63,370 nucleotides of DNA from CAILUG01 sp038125665 (lineage in GTDB: Bacteria; Pseudomonadota; Gammaproteobacteria; Pseudomonadales; Pseudohongiellaceae), in assembly GCA_038125665.1 (NCBI GenBank), contig JAYPEI010000009.1, forward strand, positions 1 through 63,370, read 5' to 3'. Below the pieces are notes generated by a model. The model did no database searches, had not been told where the DNA came from, and was given only the letters and a program-made list of their open reading frames with translations. Numbering within the stretch: the stretch's first letter is position 1; every line of letters starts with the position of its first letter. Shown in pieces: positions 16,468-25,740 of this stretch. The position numbers were made by a program, and so were the translations under genes.

Positions 16468-18879
16468 ATGACCGAAAATAGCTACGATTCCTCGAGTATT
16501 AAGGTCCTCAAGGGACTCGACGCAGTTCGCAAACGCCCTGGGATGTATATAGGTGATACTGATGATGGTACGGGACTGCACCATATGGTTTTCGAGTTAG
16601 TAGATAACTCGATAGATGAAGCACTAGCAGGCCACTGCGATACTATTCAAGTTACTATCCATAGTGATGAAACGGTGAGTGTTGAGGACAATGGCCGCGG
16701 AATTCCAACAGATATGCATGCCGAAGGTGTCTCAGCGGCAGAAGTTATCATGACGGTTCTGCATGCTGGAGGAAAATTCGACGATAATAGCTATAAGGTG
16801 AGTGGAGGCTTACATGGTGTAGGTGTTTCAGTTGTTAACGCGCTAAGCTCCAATTTGCGCCTAACCATCCACCGCACAGGCAAAATACATGAGCAAATTT
16901 ACCATCATGGTGTGCCTGAGGCTCCTCTGGCCATTGTTGGTGATACAGAACGCTCTGGTACTAGGTGTCATTTCAAACCCTCCGCAGAAACCTTCACCAA
17001 TATTAAATTCGAGTATGAAATTCTAGCCAAGAAATTGAGAGAACTGGCTTTCCTCAATGCAGGGATCAAAATCTCTCTTACAGATGAACGCGCCGCCCGT
17101 GAGGAGACTTTTCTTTACGAAGGGGGCTTAAAGGCCTTTGTGAATTTCTTAAATCAAAATCGTAACCCGATTAACAAGATTTTTCATTTCGCCTCTGAAT
17201 TTGATGGTGTTGGGATAGAAATTGCATTGCAGTGGAACGACGGTTATCAGGAAAATGTTTACTGTTACACGAATAATATTAATCAACGCGATGGTGGGAC
17301 TCATCTGGCCGGGTTTCGCGCAGCATTAACGCGTGTTCTAAAAAGTTATATTGATAAAGAAATGGAGGCAAAAAAAGGTAAAGAAGTCGCTACTTCTGGT
17401 GATGATGCTCGCGAGGGACTCACGGCTATTATAAGTGTGAAAGTACGTGATCCTAAGTTCTCCTCACAGACAAAAGATAAATTGGTATCTTCTGAGGTGA
17501 AGTCAGCAGTAGAGCAAGAGATGGGTAAAGCCCTTGGCGATTTCCTATTGGAAAACCCTAACGAGGCTAAAACGATTGTCAATAAAATGCTGGATGCCGC
17601 GCGGGCACGAGAAGCTGCACGTAAAGCTAGGGAGATGACTCGACGCAAGGGCGCTCTAGATATTGCTGGGTTGCCTGGAAAACTAGCGGACTGTCAGGAA
17701 AAAGATCCTGCGCTATCTGAACTCTACATTGTGGAGGGTGATTCTGCCGGTGGCTCCGCCAAGCAAGGCAGAAATAGAAAGAACCAGGCCATTTTACCAT
17801 TAAAGGGAAAAATCCTTAATGTTGAAAAAGCACGATTTGACAAGATGCTTAGTTCACAGGAAATCGGCACTTTAATTAAAGCTCTTGGCTGCGGTATCGG
17901 TGCAGAGGAATTCAATGCGGATACACTCCGCTACCATAGTATCATTATCATGACAGATGCGGATGTGGATGGCTCTCACATTCGAACACTACTACTTACT
18001 TTCTTCTTCCGTCAGATGCGCCAATTGGTAGAGCGTGGACATATCTTTATAGCTCAGCCGCCACTCTACAAAGTACGCAAAGGTAAGCAGGAGCAGTATC
18101 TGAAGGATGAAGATGAGCTAGCTCAATATCAGATACAAAATGCCCTAGAAGATGCCAGTTTTCATGTTAATTCAGAGGCCCCTGCTATCACAGGACAGGG
18201 CCTTCAAGAAATAGTAAGCGCATACAAATTTCAAAAAGATGCCATCTTTCGTCTTGGCCGGCAGTATCCAGAAGATGTATTGTATATTCTGCCTCTCCTA
18301 TCCCTTCTTACTATTGAGCTATTGAAGGAAGAAGCCGCTGTAAGCAGTTGGTCTGCTGAGCTTAGCGAGAAACTCTCTCAAAGTGTAACTAATGGCACTA
18401 TGCACAGTATTGCCGTTAGATACGACGATGAAGATAAAGTTTATTTACCAGTGGTTACTAGTGTGGTTCATGGAGTCTCGCGTAAAGTTACCCTGACACA
18501 AGAGTTCTTTGCTAGTAATGATTACAAAAAAATCTGTGAAGTCGGAAAGACCTTATCCGAGCTAGCGGAGCCCGGGGCTTTCATGAAACGTGGTGATAAA
18601 ACAAAAGCTGTGAAGAGTTTCCGTGAAGGTTTAGAGTGGCTGATGGCTGATGCTATGAAAGGTCACTACTTACAGCGATACAAGGGTCTTGGTGAAATGA
18701 ACCCTAGTCAACTTTGGGAAACAACAATGGACCCAGAAGTCCGCAGGATGAATCAAGTTACAATTAATGATGCAATGGAGGCAGATCAGTTGTTTACCAC
18801 CTTGATGGGTGACCAAGTAGAACCTCGCCGCTACTTTATTGAGAGTAATGCCCTTCAGGTTTCTAATTTAGATGTTTGA
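16468..18879 (+). CDS. gyrB: DNA gyrase subunit B
   Basis: ATPase subunit of DNA gyrase, 803 residues. The GHKL ATP site includes ELVDNSIDEALAGH and GGLHGVGVSVVNA. The TOPRIM domain carries YIVEGDSAGGSA and IIIMTDADVDGSHI. The C-terminal QRYKGLGEMNP is present, and the gammaproteobacterial insert is retained, judging by length. The final 12 bases overlap the convergent plsC gene. Confidence 0.98.
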   Translation: MTENSYDSSSIKVLKGLDAVRKRPGMYIGDTDDGTGLHHMVFELVDNSIDEALAGHCDTIQVTIHSDETVSVEDNGRGIPTDMHAEGVSAAEVIMTVLHAGGKFDDNSYKVSGGLHGVGVSVVNALSSNLRLTIHRTGKIHEQIYHHGVPEAPLAIVGDTERSGTRCHFKPSAETFTNIKFEYEILAKKLRELAFLNAGIKISLTDERAAREETFLYEGGLKAFVNFLNQNRNPINKIFHFASEFDGVGIEIALQWNDGYQENVYCYTNNINQRDGGTHLAGFRAALTRVLKSYIDKEMEAKKGKEVATSGDDAREGLTAIISVKVRDPKFSSQTKDKLVSSEVKSAVEQEMGKALGDFLLENPNEAKTIVNKMLDAARAREAARKAREMTRRKGALDIAGLPGKLADCQEKDPALSELYIVEGDSAGGSAKQGRNRKNQAILPLKGKILNVEKARFDKMLSSQEIGTLIKALGCGIGAEEFNADTLRYHSIIIMTDADVDGSHIRTLLLTFFFRQMRQLVERGHIFIAQPPLYKVRKGKQEQYLKDEDELAQYQIQNALEDASFHVNSEAPAITGQGLQEIVSAYKFQKDAIFRLGRQYPEDVLYILPLLSLLTIELLKEEAAVSSWSAELSEKLSQSVTNGTMHSIAVRYDDEDKVYLPVVTSVVHGVSRKVTLTQEFFASNDYKKICEVGKTLSELAEPGAFMKRGDKTKAVKSFREGLEWLMADAMKGHYLQRYKGLGEMNPSQLWETTMDPEVRRMNQVTINDAMEADQLFTTLMGDQVEPRRYFIESNALQVSNLDV

Positions 18880-19602
18880 TCCTAATTGAGCAGATTTAAT
18901 TATTTGCTCAGCTTGCTGAATTAGCTCACGAGGTTCTCTTCCTAATGAATCAATTGCGGGAAAGATAGTAACATTTATTGTACCAGGGGTTTTGATCAAA
19001 CTGCTGGCAGGCCAAAACTTGCCAGCATTGTGTGCGACTGGAATTATAGGAACACCTGCTGCTATCGCTAGTTCTGCAGCACTAGCAGAAAAACGTCTTT
19101 CTTCTCCCTCGCGTACTCGAGTGCCTTCAGGGAAAATCAGTATAGATAACCCATCCTCCTGTAATCTTTGCAGGCCTTGGGTTAAGACCTGTTTACGAGC
19201 TGAGCTGCGTTGAGAACGATTAATGGGAATAGGCTTCATTAATCTTAACGCCCAACCGAAGATAGGAATCAAAAGTAACTCTTGCTTTAAAACTGGACAA
19301 ATAGGCAAGAAAATATAATTGAAAGAAATAGTCTCCCAAGCACTTTGATGGTTACTTAAAACTACTTTTGCACCACTATCAAAGTTTTCCAAACCGGTCA
19401 CTTCATAGTGAACACCACATGAAAAACCCACCCACCAAGTTATGAAGCGGTTCCATTGCATGAGGAATCTAAAGCGTTTTTTTAAAGGTATTAGCCAAGC
19501 AATAGATAGACAAATAAAAGCCCAAATGAGAAGGCTAGCAACTAAACCTGCCCAAAAAAACAATGAGCGTACATAACGAATAAAAAAAACCATTGGGTTC
19601 AT
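18868..19602 (-). CDS. plsC: 1-acyl-sn-glycerol-3-phosphate acyltransferase (PlsC family)
   Basis: A 244-residue membrane acyltransferase of the PlsC/LptA group that makes phosphatidic acid. It has N-terminal membrane helices (about 5-35). The catalytic block is SNHQSAWE (the His-x4-acidic motif with Glu in place of Asp), and FPEGTRVREGE is the glycerol-3-phosphate-binding motif. The gene sits between gyrB and gmhB, as lptA does in Pseudomonas. An ATG three codons in (19593) is an equal start choice. Its 3' end overlaps gyrB by 12 bases. Confidence 0.9.
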   Translation of the reverse strand: MNPMVFFIRYVRSLFFWAGLVASLLIWAFICLSIAWLIPLKKRFRFLMQWNRFITWWVGFSCGVHYEVTGLENFDSGAKVVLSNHQSAWETISFNYIFLPICPVLKQELLLIPIFGWALRLMKPIPINRSQRSSARKQVLTQGLQRLQEDGLSILIFPEGTRVREGEERRFSASAAELAIAAGVPIIPVAHNAGKFWPASSLIKTPGTINVTIFPAIDSLGREPRELIQQAEQIIKSAQLGSNI

Positions 19603-19646
19603 AAGTAAAATTGTGGACTCAAGTTTTCAATATAGATGAAAAAAAA

Positions 19647-20216
19647 TCACGGCTGATTATCCAATACATTAGTTTGCAAAATAAAATCAACTGCATGGGC
19701 TAGATTGTTGAAGATCAAAAGATCAGGCCAATCCTCCTTGTTAATTGTTGACTGAGTAGTGGTGCCCTTACCGCTAAGGACAAGGACTGGTTTACAGTTT
19801 TTTGCGCGAGCTGTTTGTAAATCTTTCAGGGAATCTCCGATGAACCAGGCATCTGATGCTGATTGCTCTAGTTGAGATTCAATCTGATCGATAAGCCCGG
19901 TAGCAGGCTTCCGACAAGTACAATTATCAGTAGGAAGATGCGGGCAATAACATAATGCTGATATTTCTCCTCCAAGTTTTTCTACCTCCGTATAAAGCAG
20001 ATTATGGATGTTGGCCAAAGTAATTTCATCAAAGTACCCACGAGCGATTCCACTTTGGTTAGTGGCTACTGCCACGAGAAAACCAGATTTTGATAGTGAT
20101 GCAATGGCCTCAAGACTTCCGGACACTGGATGCCATTCATCAGGCGATCGAATATACGAATCGGAGTCTTCGTTAATCACTCCATCTCGGTCAAGAATGA
20201 CTAAAGGTCTAGTCAT
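19647..20216 (-). CDS. gmhB: D-glycero-beta-D-manno-heptose-1,7-bisphosphate 7-phosphatase
   Basis: HAD-family phosphatase of the ADP-heptose pathway for lipopolysaccharide core; 189 residues from the ATG at 20216. The nucleophile motif is ILDRDGVINED near the N-terminus. The zinc-binding cluster CYCPHLPTDNCTCRKP is in the middle, and WFIGDSLKDLQTA is the final HAD motif. The start overlaps the glyS stop by eight bases (ATGACTAG), which supports 20216 over the longer frame to 20240. Confidence 0.92.
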   Translation of the reverse strand: MTRPLVILDRDGVINEDSDSYIRSPDEWHPVSGSLEAIASLSKSGFLVAVATNQSGIARGYFDEITLANIHNLLYTEVEKLGGEISALCYCPHLPTDNCTCRKPATGLIDQIESQLEQSASDAWFIGDSLKDLQTARAKNCKPVLVLSGKGTTTQSTINKEDWPDLLIFNNLAHAVDFILQTNVLDNQP

Positions 20217-22287
20217 GCTGAATAAGAGAAATATCTGCAACGCGCAAGAAAAGATTTCTGAGCGTAGTTAATAAAGCTAAACGATTATTACGTAATCTTG
20301 CATCTTCTACATTTACCATCACTTCATTAAAGAAGTCATCAACAATAGGCTGTAAATCTGCCAAAGCAGTTAATGCTTGAGTGTAGGAACGTGACTCTAA
20401 TTGAGGCTCAACTATAGCGACTATTTCCTGTATAGCTTTTGCAAGTGAAATTTCAGCAGCGTCTACGCAAAATTCAAAATTGAATAAAAGGGTTGAGTTA
20501 ATCTGTTCAGTGCTTTTTGAAAGAAGATTAGAAACCCTTTTGTTAGCAGCACTTAATGATATGGCTTGAGGTAGCGTAGCAAAATGAGATACCGCTTTGA
20601 TGCGGGCACTAAAGTCCAAAGGCATTGTAGGTCGAACAGTTGCAACCGATAAAAAGATATCAGTAGAAATACCTTTGTCATGATACCAAGCCCGTAATCT
20701 TTCAAGAATAAAATCAAGGATAGTATCTGCCAAGCCTTCAGCTTTAGGTAAATCGTTATGCTGTGAAACAGCTAAAGAGAGAATATCAGCAAGATCAAGG
20801 GGTAGTTCAAGCTCAATGATAATTCGAAGAATACCCAAAGCTGCTCGGCGTAAGGCAAAAGGATCTTTAGAACCTGAAGGAGGTTGTCCAATGCCGAAAA
20901 GACCAGTAAGCGTATCAAAGCGTTCGGCTAGAGCTAGAGCTATCCCTGTAAGAGTATGTGGAAGCTCATCAGCCGCTTTTCGTGGCATGTATTGCTCATT
21001 TAGCGCAGCAGCAACTTCAGGATCCTCGCCATCGATAATGGCATAGTAAGAACCCATAATTCCTTGCAAGTCTGGGAATTCGTATACCATGCTAGTGAGC
21101 AGATCACACTTGCCAAGCTCTGCCGCTCTAGCAGCTAAGGTAGGGTTAGCTTGAAGTTGGGTTGCAATAGCCTTAGCTATTGCACCAACGCGTTGAGATT
21201 TATCAAACAAAGTACCAAGTTGCTGTTGGAACACTACGGTTTTAAGTTGGTCAATACGCGCTGCAAGATGTTCTTTTTGATCTTGCTTAAAGAAGAAAGC
21301 TGCATCAGCAAGTCGAGGCCGAATAACACGTTCATTACCAGCTATTACTGTGGCAGGATTATTGCTCTCTATGTTTGAAATTGTGATAAAGTTTGGCAGC
21401 ATGTTCCTTTTATCATCAAAAAGAACGAAGCAACGCTGATTTTCTTTCATGGTTGAAATTAGTGCTTCCTTAGGCACATTCAGGAACTCTTTATCAAAAG
21501 ATCCAGTAAGAGCGACTGGCCATTCAACCAAAGCAGCACACTCTGCTAGTAGCTCTTCATCAATTAAGGCATTAGCCTGTAACTTGCCGGCTTCATTGAT
21601 CACCTGTTGTTGGATAATTTCAATTCGCTTGGTAAAAGAGGCAATAACTTTTGCTTTAAATAATGTGTCTTCATAGGCAGCAGGCGAATTTATGACAATT
21701 TCACCGCTGGACATAAAACGGTGCCCACGGGTGATTCTTCCGGCAGGAATACCTAAGATATTGCAAGAGATGACCTCGTCACCAAAAAGCATAACCACCC
21801 AATGGGGTGGGCGCACAAATTCTTCTCGAGAGGAACCCCAGCGCATACGTTTTGGTATCGGAAGCTCAGCAAGAGTTTCGGTAATAAATCCGGGCAGTAA
21901 AGTATTGGAATCAGTTCCTACAACTTTTGAATGGAAAGCTAGCTTGGTTACTTTACCATCCAAAATTTGAGTTAGGTCTGAAACACTAACACCGCAGCTT
22001 CGGGCAAACCCTTCAGCCGCTTTGGTAGGTTTTCCGCTTGCATCAAAGGCGGCTTGTACTGACGGCCCAGTCTTTGTTACGTCTTGATCTGATTGGCGTG
22101 CATCTAAATTAAGTACTCGTAGAGCTAGTCTGCGTGGTGTTGCGAAAACAGAACAGCTTTCGAAGTTTATACCAGCCTGTTTTAGTCGTTGCTCTAGCCC
22201 CTCTTGCAAAGCGTTGGCTAATATGGGTAGCGCTAAAGGGGGTAGTTCTTCAGTTCCTAGTTCGAATAAAAAATCCTTCTTAGCCAT
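20209..22287 (-). CDS. glyS: Glycyl-tRNA synthetase beta subunit
   Basis: Beta subunit of the bacterial alpha2beta2 glycyl-tRNA synthetase, 692 residues from the ATG at 22287 (MAKKDFLFELGTEELPP, the family start). It contributes tRNA recognition. Motifs include TPRRLALRV, MRWG and KDPFALRRAALGILRI. It overlaps glyQ by eight bases, so alpha and beta are translationally coupled. The 19 residues upstream in the open frame lie inside glyQ and are not conserved. Confidence 0.97.
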   Translation of the reverse strand: MAKKDFLFELGTEELPPLALPILANALQEGLEQRLKQAGINFESCSVFATPRRLALRVLNLDARQSDQDVTKTGPSVQAAFDASGKPTKAAEGFARSCGVSVSDLTQILDGKVTKLAFHSKVVGTDSNTLLPGFITETLAELPIPKRMRWGSSREEFVRPPHWVVMLFGDEVISCNILGIPAGRITRGHRFMSSGEIVINSPAAYEDTLFKAKVIASFTKRIEIIQQQVINEAGKLQANALIDEELLAECAALVEWPVALTGSFDKEFLNVPKEALISTMKENQRCFVLFDDKRNMLPNFITISNIESNNPATVIAGNERVIRPRLADAAFFFKQDQKEHLAARIDQLKTVVFQQQLGTLFDKSQRVGAIAKAIATQLQANPTLAARAAELGKCDLLTSMVYEFPDLQGIMGSYYAIIDGEDPEVAAALNEQYMPRKAADELPHTLTGIALALAERFDTLTGLFGIGQPPSGSKDPFALRRAALGILRIIIELELPLDLADILSLAVSQHNDLPKAEGLADTILDFILERLRAWYHDKGISTDIFLSVATVRPTMPLDFSARIKAVSHFATLPQAISLSAANKRVSNLLSKSTEQINSTLLFNFEFCVDAAEISLAKAIQEIVAIVEPQLESRSYTQALTALADLQPIVDDFFNEVMVNVEDARLRNNRLALLTTLRNLFLRVADISLIQHD

Positions 22288-23221
22288 TGGCAAACTTCTC
22301 CAAACATTCCTGTCGTAATGCTTCAGGGGCCAAGGGGAAGCCAAGGCGTGCTCGTGAATCGAAATAGCCCTGCGCTACCAAACGAGCAAGGGTCCGAACA
22401 CGTAAGATGTAGCGCTGTCGTTCGGTGACAGAAATAGCCGAACGAGCGTCGAGCAGATTGAAATAATGAGATGCCTTCAGTACCTGTTCATAAGCAGGGA
22501 GTACTAGTTTCTTTTCAATCAAGTGCTGGCATTGAGCTTCACATTCATCAAAGTATTGAAACAGATTTGGGACATTAGCTTCTTCAAAATTGAAAGCAGA
22601 CATTTCAACTTCATTTTGATGAAAAACATCTCCGTAAGTCACAGGACCGGCAGGTGTATTTGCCCAGACTATGTCAAAGATACTGTCAACACCTTGAAGA
22701 TACATAGCAATTCGTTCGAGACCATAAGTGATTTCTCCAGAAACGGGATAACACTCAAGACCCCCTACTTGCTGAAAGTAAGTGAACTGTGTCACTTCCA
22801 TGCCATTTAACCAAACTTCCCAGCCTAAGCCCCAGGCGCCCAATGTAGGTGATTCCCAGTTATCTTCTACAAAGCGTATATCATGGGTAGAGGTATCTAA
22901 TCCTAGGTGGCGCAGAGAATCCAAATAAATTTCTAATATATCGGACGGATTGGGTTTTAATAAAACTTGAAACTGATAATAATGAGACAAGCGCATGGGA
23001 TTCTCACCGTATCGACTATCAGTCGGTCGTCGGCACGGCTGTACATAGGCCGTATTCCAGCTTTCAGGGCCGATAGCGCGCAGAAATGTCGCTGTATGGA
23101 AAGTACCAGCACCAACCTCCTGATCAATAGGTTGAACAATGACGCAGCCACGCTGAGCCCAGAACTGTTGCAAAGCCAGAATGAGGCCTTGAAAAGTGGA
23201 TATATCTACATTTGTAGTCAA
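22280..23221 (-). CDS. glyQ: Glycyl-tRNA synthetase alpha subunit
   Basis: Class II catalytic alpha subunit, 313 residues. Markers include TFQGLILALQQFW near the N-terminus, QPCRRPTDSRYGENPMRL and GLGWEVWLNGMEVTQFTYFQ. The start is TTG at 23221, with GGAG six bases upstream, so the non-ATG start is well supported. It is divergent from the LpxL-like gene and opens the glyQ-glyS-gmhB-plsC run. Confidence 0.97.
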   Translation of the reverse strand: MTTNVDISTFQGLILALQQFWAQRGCVIVQPIDQEVGAGTFHTATFLRAIGPESWNTAYVQPCRRPTDSRYGENPMRLSHYYQFQVLLKPNPSDILEIYLDSLRHLGLDTSTHDIRFVEDNWESPTLGAWGLGWEVWLNGMEVTQFTYFQQVGGLECYPVSGEITYGLERIAMYLQGVDSIFDIVWANTPAGPVTYGDVFHQNEVEMSAFNFEEANVPNLFQYFDECEAQCQHLIEKKLVLPAYEQVLKASHYFNLLDARSAISVTERQRYILRVRTLARLVAQGYFDSRARLGFPLAPEALRQECLEKFANG

Positions 23222-23345
23222 ACTTGGCTCCAGAGGCTTGTTCTAAATGCACTATTTAAAAAAAATAAGTGGGTATTATCCTGCAATACTGCGTTAATGG
23301 CGAGAGTCAAGGCCTTTAAAGTAGTGCTTGCAGCTCAGAGAGCAC

Positions 23346-24242
23346 ATGAAACTTATGCTTACAGATATTCTTTCTTTGTTAATTTTAAGACTACTAAGCT
23401 TGTTGCCGCTTTGGGTATGTAGGTCAGTTGGGAAAGCGCTAGGGTCTCTCGCAAGCCGAATGCCATTACGGATGTGTGACACAACACGAAAAAATATTGA
23501 TCTATGTTATCCAAATTTATCCCCTGCAGAAAAAGTCGTTCTATCCAGAAAAAGCCTACAGCATACTTTCATGACAGTTATGGAAGCCGGCTTTGTCTGG
23601 TTGCGACCAGCTAATGAGGTATTAGCAACTATTAACTCAATAGAGAATCTGGAAATTTTTCAGCAGGCACATGCCATTGGTAAAGGTGTTCTAGTTTTGG
23701 CGCCTCACCTAGGGAACTGGGAGGTAGTAGGCCTGTATTTGAATAGCTGTGGCCTTGGTCAAAGCTATCAGCTATACCAGGCCATAAGTTCGCCTCGGTT
23801 AGACCAAGAAATATACCAGGCAAGAAGTCGCCAAGGTGCAACAATGGTTGCTACTGATAACAGAGGAGTTGCAGAATTATTAAAGGGTTTACGAACTGGT
23901 GGGATAGTAGGCATTTTGCCAGACCAAGTCCCCAACGGAAACGGGGGCAAATTTGCACCATTTTTTGGCAAACAGACCTATACAATGACTTTGTTAAATC
24001 GCCTGCAAAAAAAGACAGAAGCCCCTATAGTTCAATGTTTTGCCTTCAGAGATGTTAAAAGGGGAGGCTTCAGACTGATTTTCCAGGAGGTCGACCCCAA
24101 AACATATGCCAAGCATATTACTGAATCTGTAGAAGGCTTGAATCGTTCAATTGAACAATTAATTGCTCTAGCCCCTGAGCAGTACCAATGGGAATATAAA
24201 CGATTTAAAAAACAACCAGAAGGGCAATTTGAACCTTACTGA
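23346..24242 (+). CDS. LpxL/HtrB-family lipid A late acyltransferase
   Basis: A 298-residue inner-membrane acyltransferase of the LpxL/LpxM family, adding a secondary acyl chain to lipid A. It has an N-terminal hydrophobic segment. The catalytic His-x4-Glu motif is APHLGNWEV, and GILPDQVPNGNGG follows. The same position next to glyQ is taken by an htrB-like gene in Pseudomonas. ATG codons at 23346 and 23355 and a TTG at 23328 are possible starts; 23346 has purines just upstream. Which acyl chain or position it serves cannot be told. Confidence 0.88.
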   Translation: MKLMLTDILSLLILRLLSLLPLWVCRSVGKALGSLASRMPLRMCDTTRKNIDLCYPNLSPAEKVVLSRKSLQHTFMTVMEAGFVWLRPANEVLATINSIENLEIFQQAHAIGKGVLVLAPHLGNWEVVGLYLNSCGLGQSYQLYQAISSPRLDQEIYQARSRQGATMVATDNRGVAELLKGLRTGGIVGILPDQVPNGNGGKFAPFFGKQTYTMTLLNRLQKKTEAPIVQCFAFRDVKRGGFRLIFQEVDPKTYAKHITESVEGLNRSIEQLIALAPEQYQWEYKRFKKQPEGQFEPY

Positions 24243-24280
24243 AATGTCACAGAGTTAAATTAAGCATGGAAACTAGCGGA

Positions 24281-25729
24281 TCATTTTCTCCAGAACATTG
24301 GTGAAAACAAAACTAGCAAAGTGAAGATTTCCAAACGACCAAGTAACATACCAAAAGTTAGTAACCACTTTGCAGTATCGGGTAGGCTTGCATAGTTCGC
24401 GGCAACGTCACCAAGTCCTGGACCCAGATTATTTAACATGGCTCCAACAGCAGTGAACGCAGTAGTGATGTCTAGGCCTGCAGCTAGTAGCAACATCAAC
24501 AAAATCATGTAAACAAGTATATAAACGGAGAAAAATCCCCAAACTGCCTCCAGTACACGGTCTGGAACTTTATTAACTCCAAGTTTAACCGGCAGAACAG
24601 CGTGCGGATGAACCAATCTTTCAAGTTCACGTAATCCCTGCTTAAAAATTAGTAGCACACGGATCACCTTCATCCCACCTCCGGTAGAACCTGCACAGGC
24701 ACCAATAATGGCCATGTAGAACAAAAAGAAAGGAAGGAAATGCGGCCAAGAGGAAAAATCATCGAGGCCAAAACCAGTAGTGGTGGCAATAGACACAACC
24801 TCAAAAAGGCTTTTATTGAAGGCCTCACGCCAACCATAAGTGTTGGAATCTACCAGGACTATAAAAGTGACAATACAACCGGCTAGTAAGATGTAGGTGT
24901 AAGCACGTAATTCTGAATCTTGCCAGTAATCAGCCAGGCGCCTTGTCCTAGTAATGCCAAAGTGAAGCGAAAAATTAATCCCAGCTAAAAACATGAAAAA
25001 AACAGCGGAATAATTTAACAATTCAGAATCAAAGTAAGCAAAACTGGCATCGTGTGTTGAAAAACCACCAATTGAAATAGTAGTAAAGCTATGTGTAAGG
25101 GCATCAAACCAAGACATGCCAAATAACTTATAAACAAGTGCGCATACAGTAGTAAGGCCAACATAAATAAAAAGCAAGGCTTTTGCTGTTTGAGTCACTC
25201 TAGGCAGAACCTTGCTATCTTTCACTGGGCCAGGCGATTCAGCACGATATAATTGCATTCCACCGATACCTAGCATTGGAAGGATGGCAACAGCGATCGC
25301 AATGATACCTAGACCTCCGAGCCATTGAAGTTGTTGTCTATACCAAAGTAAAGATGGAGGAAGCTCATCAAGCCCAGTGAGGATTGTCGCACCTGTAGTA
25401 GTTAAGCCAGACATTGATTCAAAAAAAGCATCCGTGAAGCTCAGATGCTCTAGGGGTGACAGTAATAGAGGTACCGTACCAAGAAGCGCTAAGACCAACC
25501 AAAACATTGTGACTATAATAAAACAATCACGAGTCATTAGGTCGCGTTTTTCACGATTAAATGGTAGGTAAAGGCTGAGGCCTAAAATAAAGGTAAGTAG
25601 CAAGGAAGTAAAAAAGTCACCCTGCCCTCCATCATCATAATAGAAGGCAACTAATAATGGAGGCAAGTGAGTCAGGCTAAAAATCATAGATAAAAGCCCA
25701 AGAACACGAAAAACAATAGCCGGATGCAT
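24281..25729 (-). CDS. trkH: Trk-type potassium uptake channel subunit
   Basis: A 482-residue integral membrane protein with repeated M1-P-M2 units. Selectivity-filter glycines are visible in GLTTTGATI, ISIGGFSTHD, TTTGFGLDD and MLNNLGPGLG, the four pore loops in order. It imports potassium together with TrkA, the adjacent gene (11-base gap). Confidence 0.96.
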   Translation of the reverse strand: MHPAIVFRVLGLLSMIFSLTHLPPLLVAFYYDDGGQGDFFTSLLLTFILGLSLYLPFNREKRDLMTRDCFIIVTMFWLVLALLGTVPLLLSPLEHLSFTDAFFESMSGLTTTGATILTGLDELPPSLLWYRQQLQWLGGLGIIAIAVAILPMLGIGGMQLYRAESPGPVKDSKVLPRVTQTAKALLFIYVGLTTVCALVYKLFGMSWFDALTHSFTTISIGGFSTHDASFAYFDSELLNYSAVFFMFLAGINFSLHFGITRTRRLADYWQDSELRAYTYILLAGCIVTFIVLVDSNTYGWREAFNKSLFEVVSIATTTGFGLDDFSSWPHFLPFFLFYMAIIGACAGSTGGGMKVIRVLLIFKQGLRELERLVHPHAVLPVKLGVNKVPDRVLEAVWGFFSVYILVYMILLMLLLAAGLDITTAFTAVGAMLNNLGPGLGDVAANYASLPDTAKWLLTFGMLLGRLEIFTLLVLFSPMFWRK

Positions 25730-25740
25730 GATTGTCCCTG

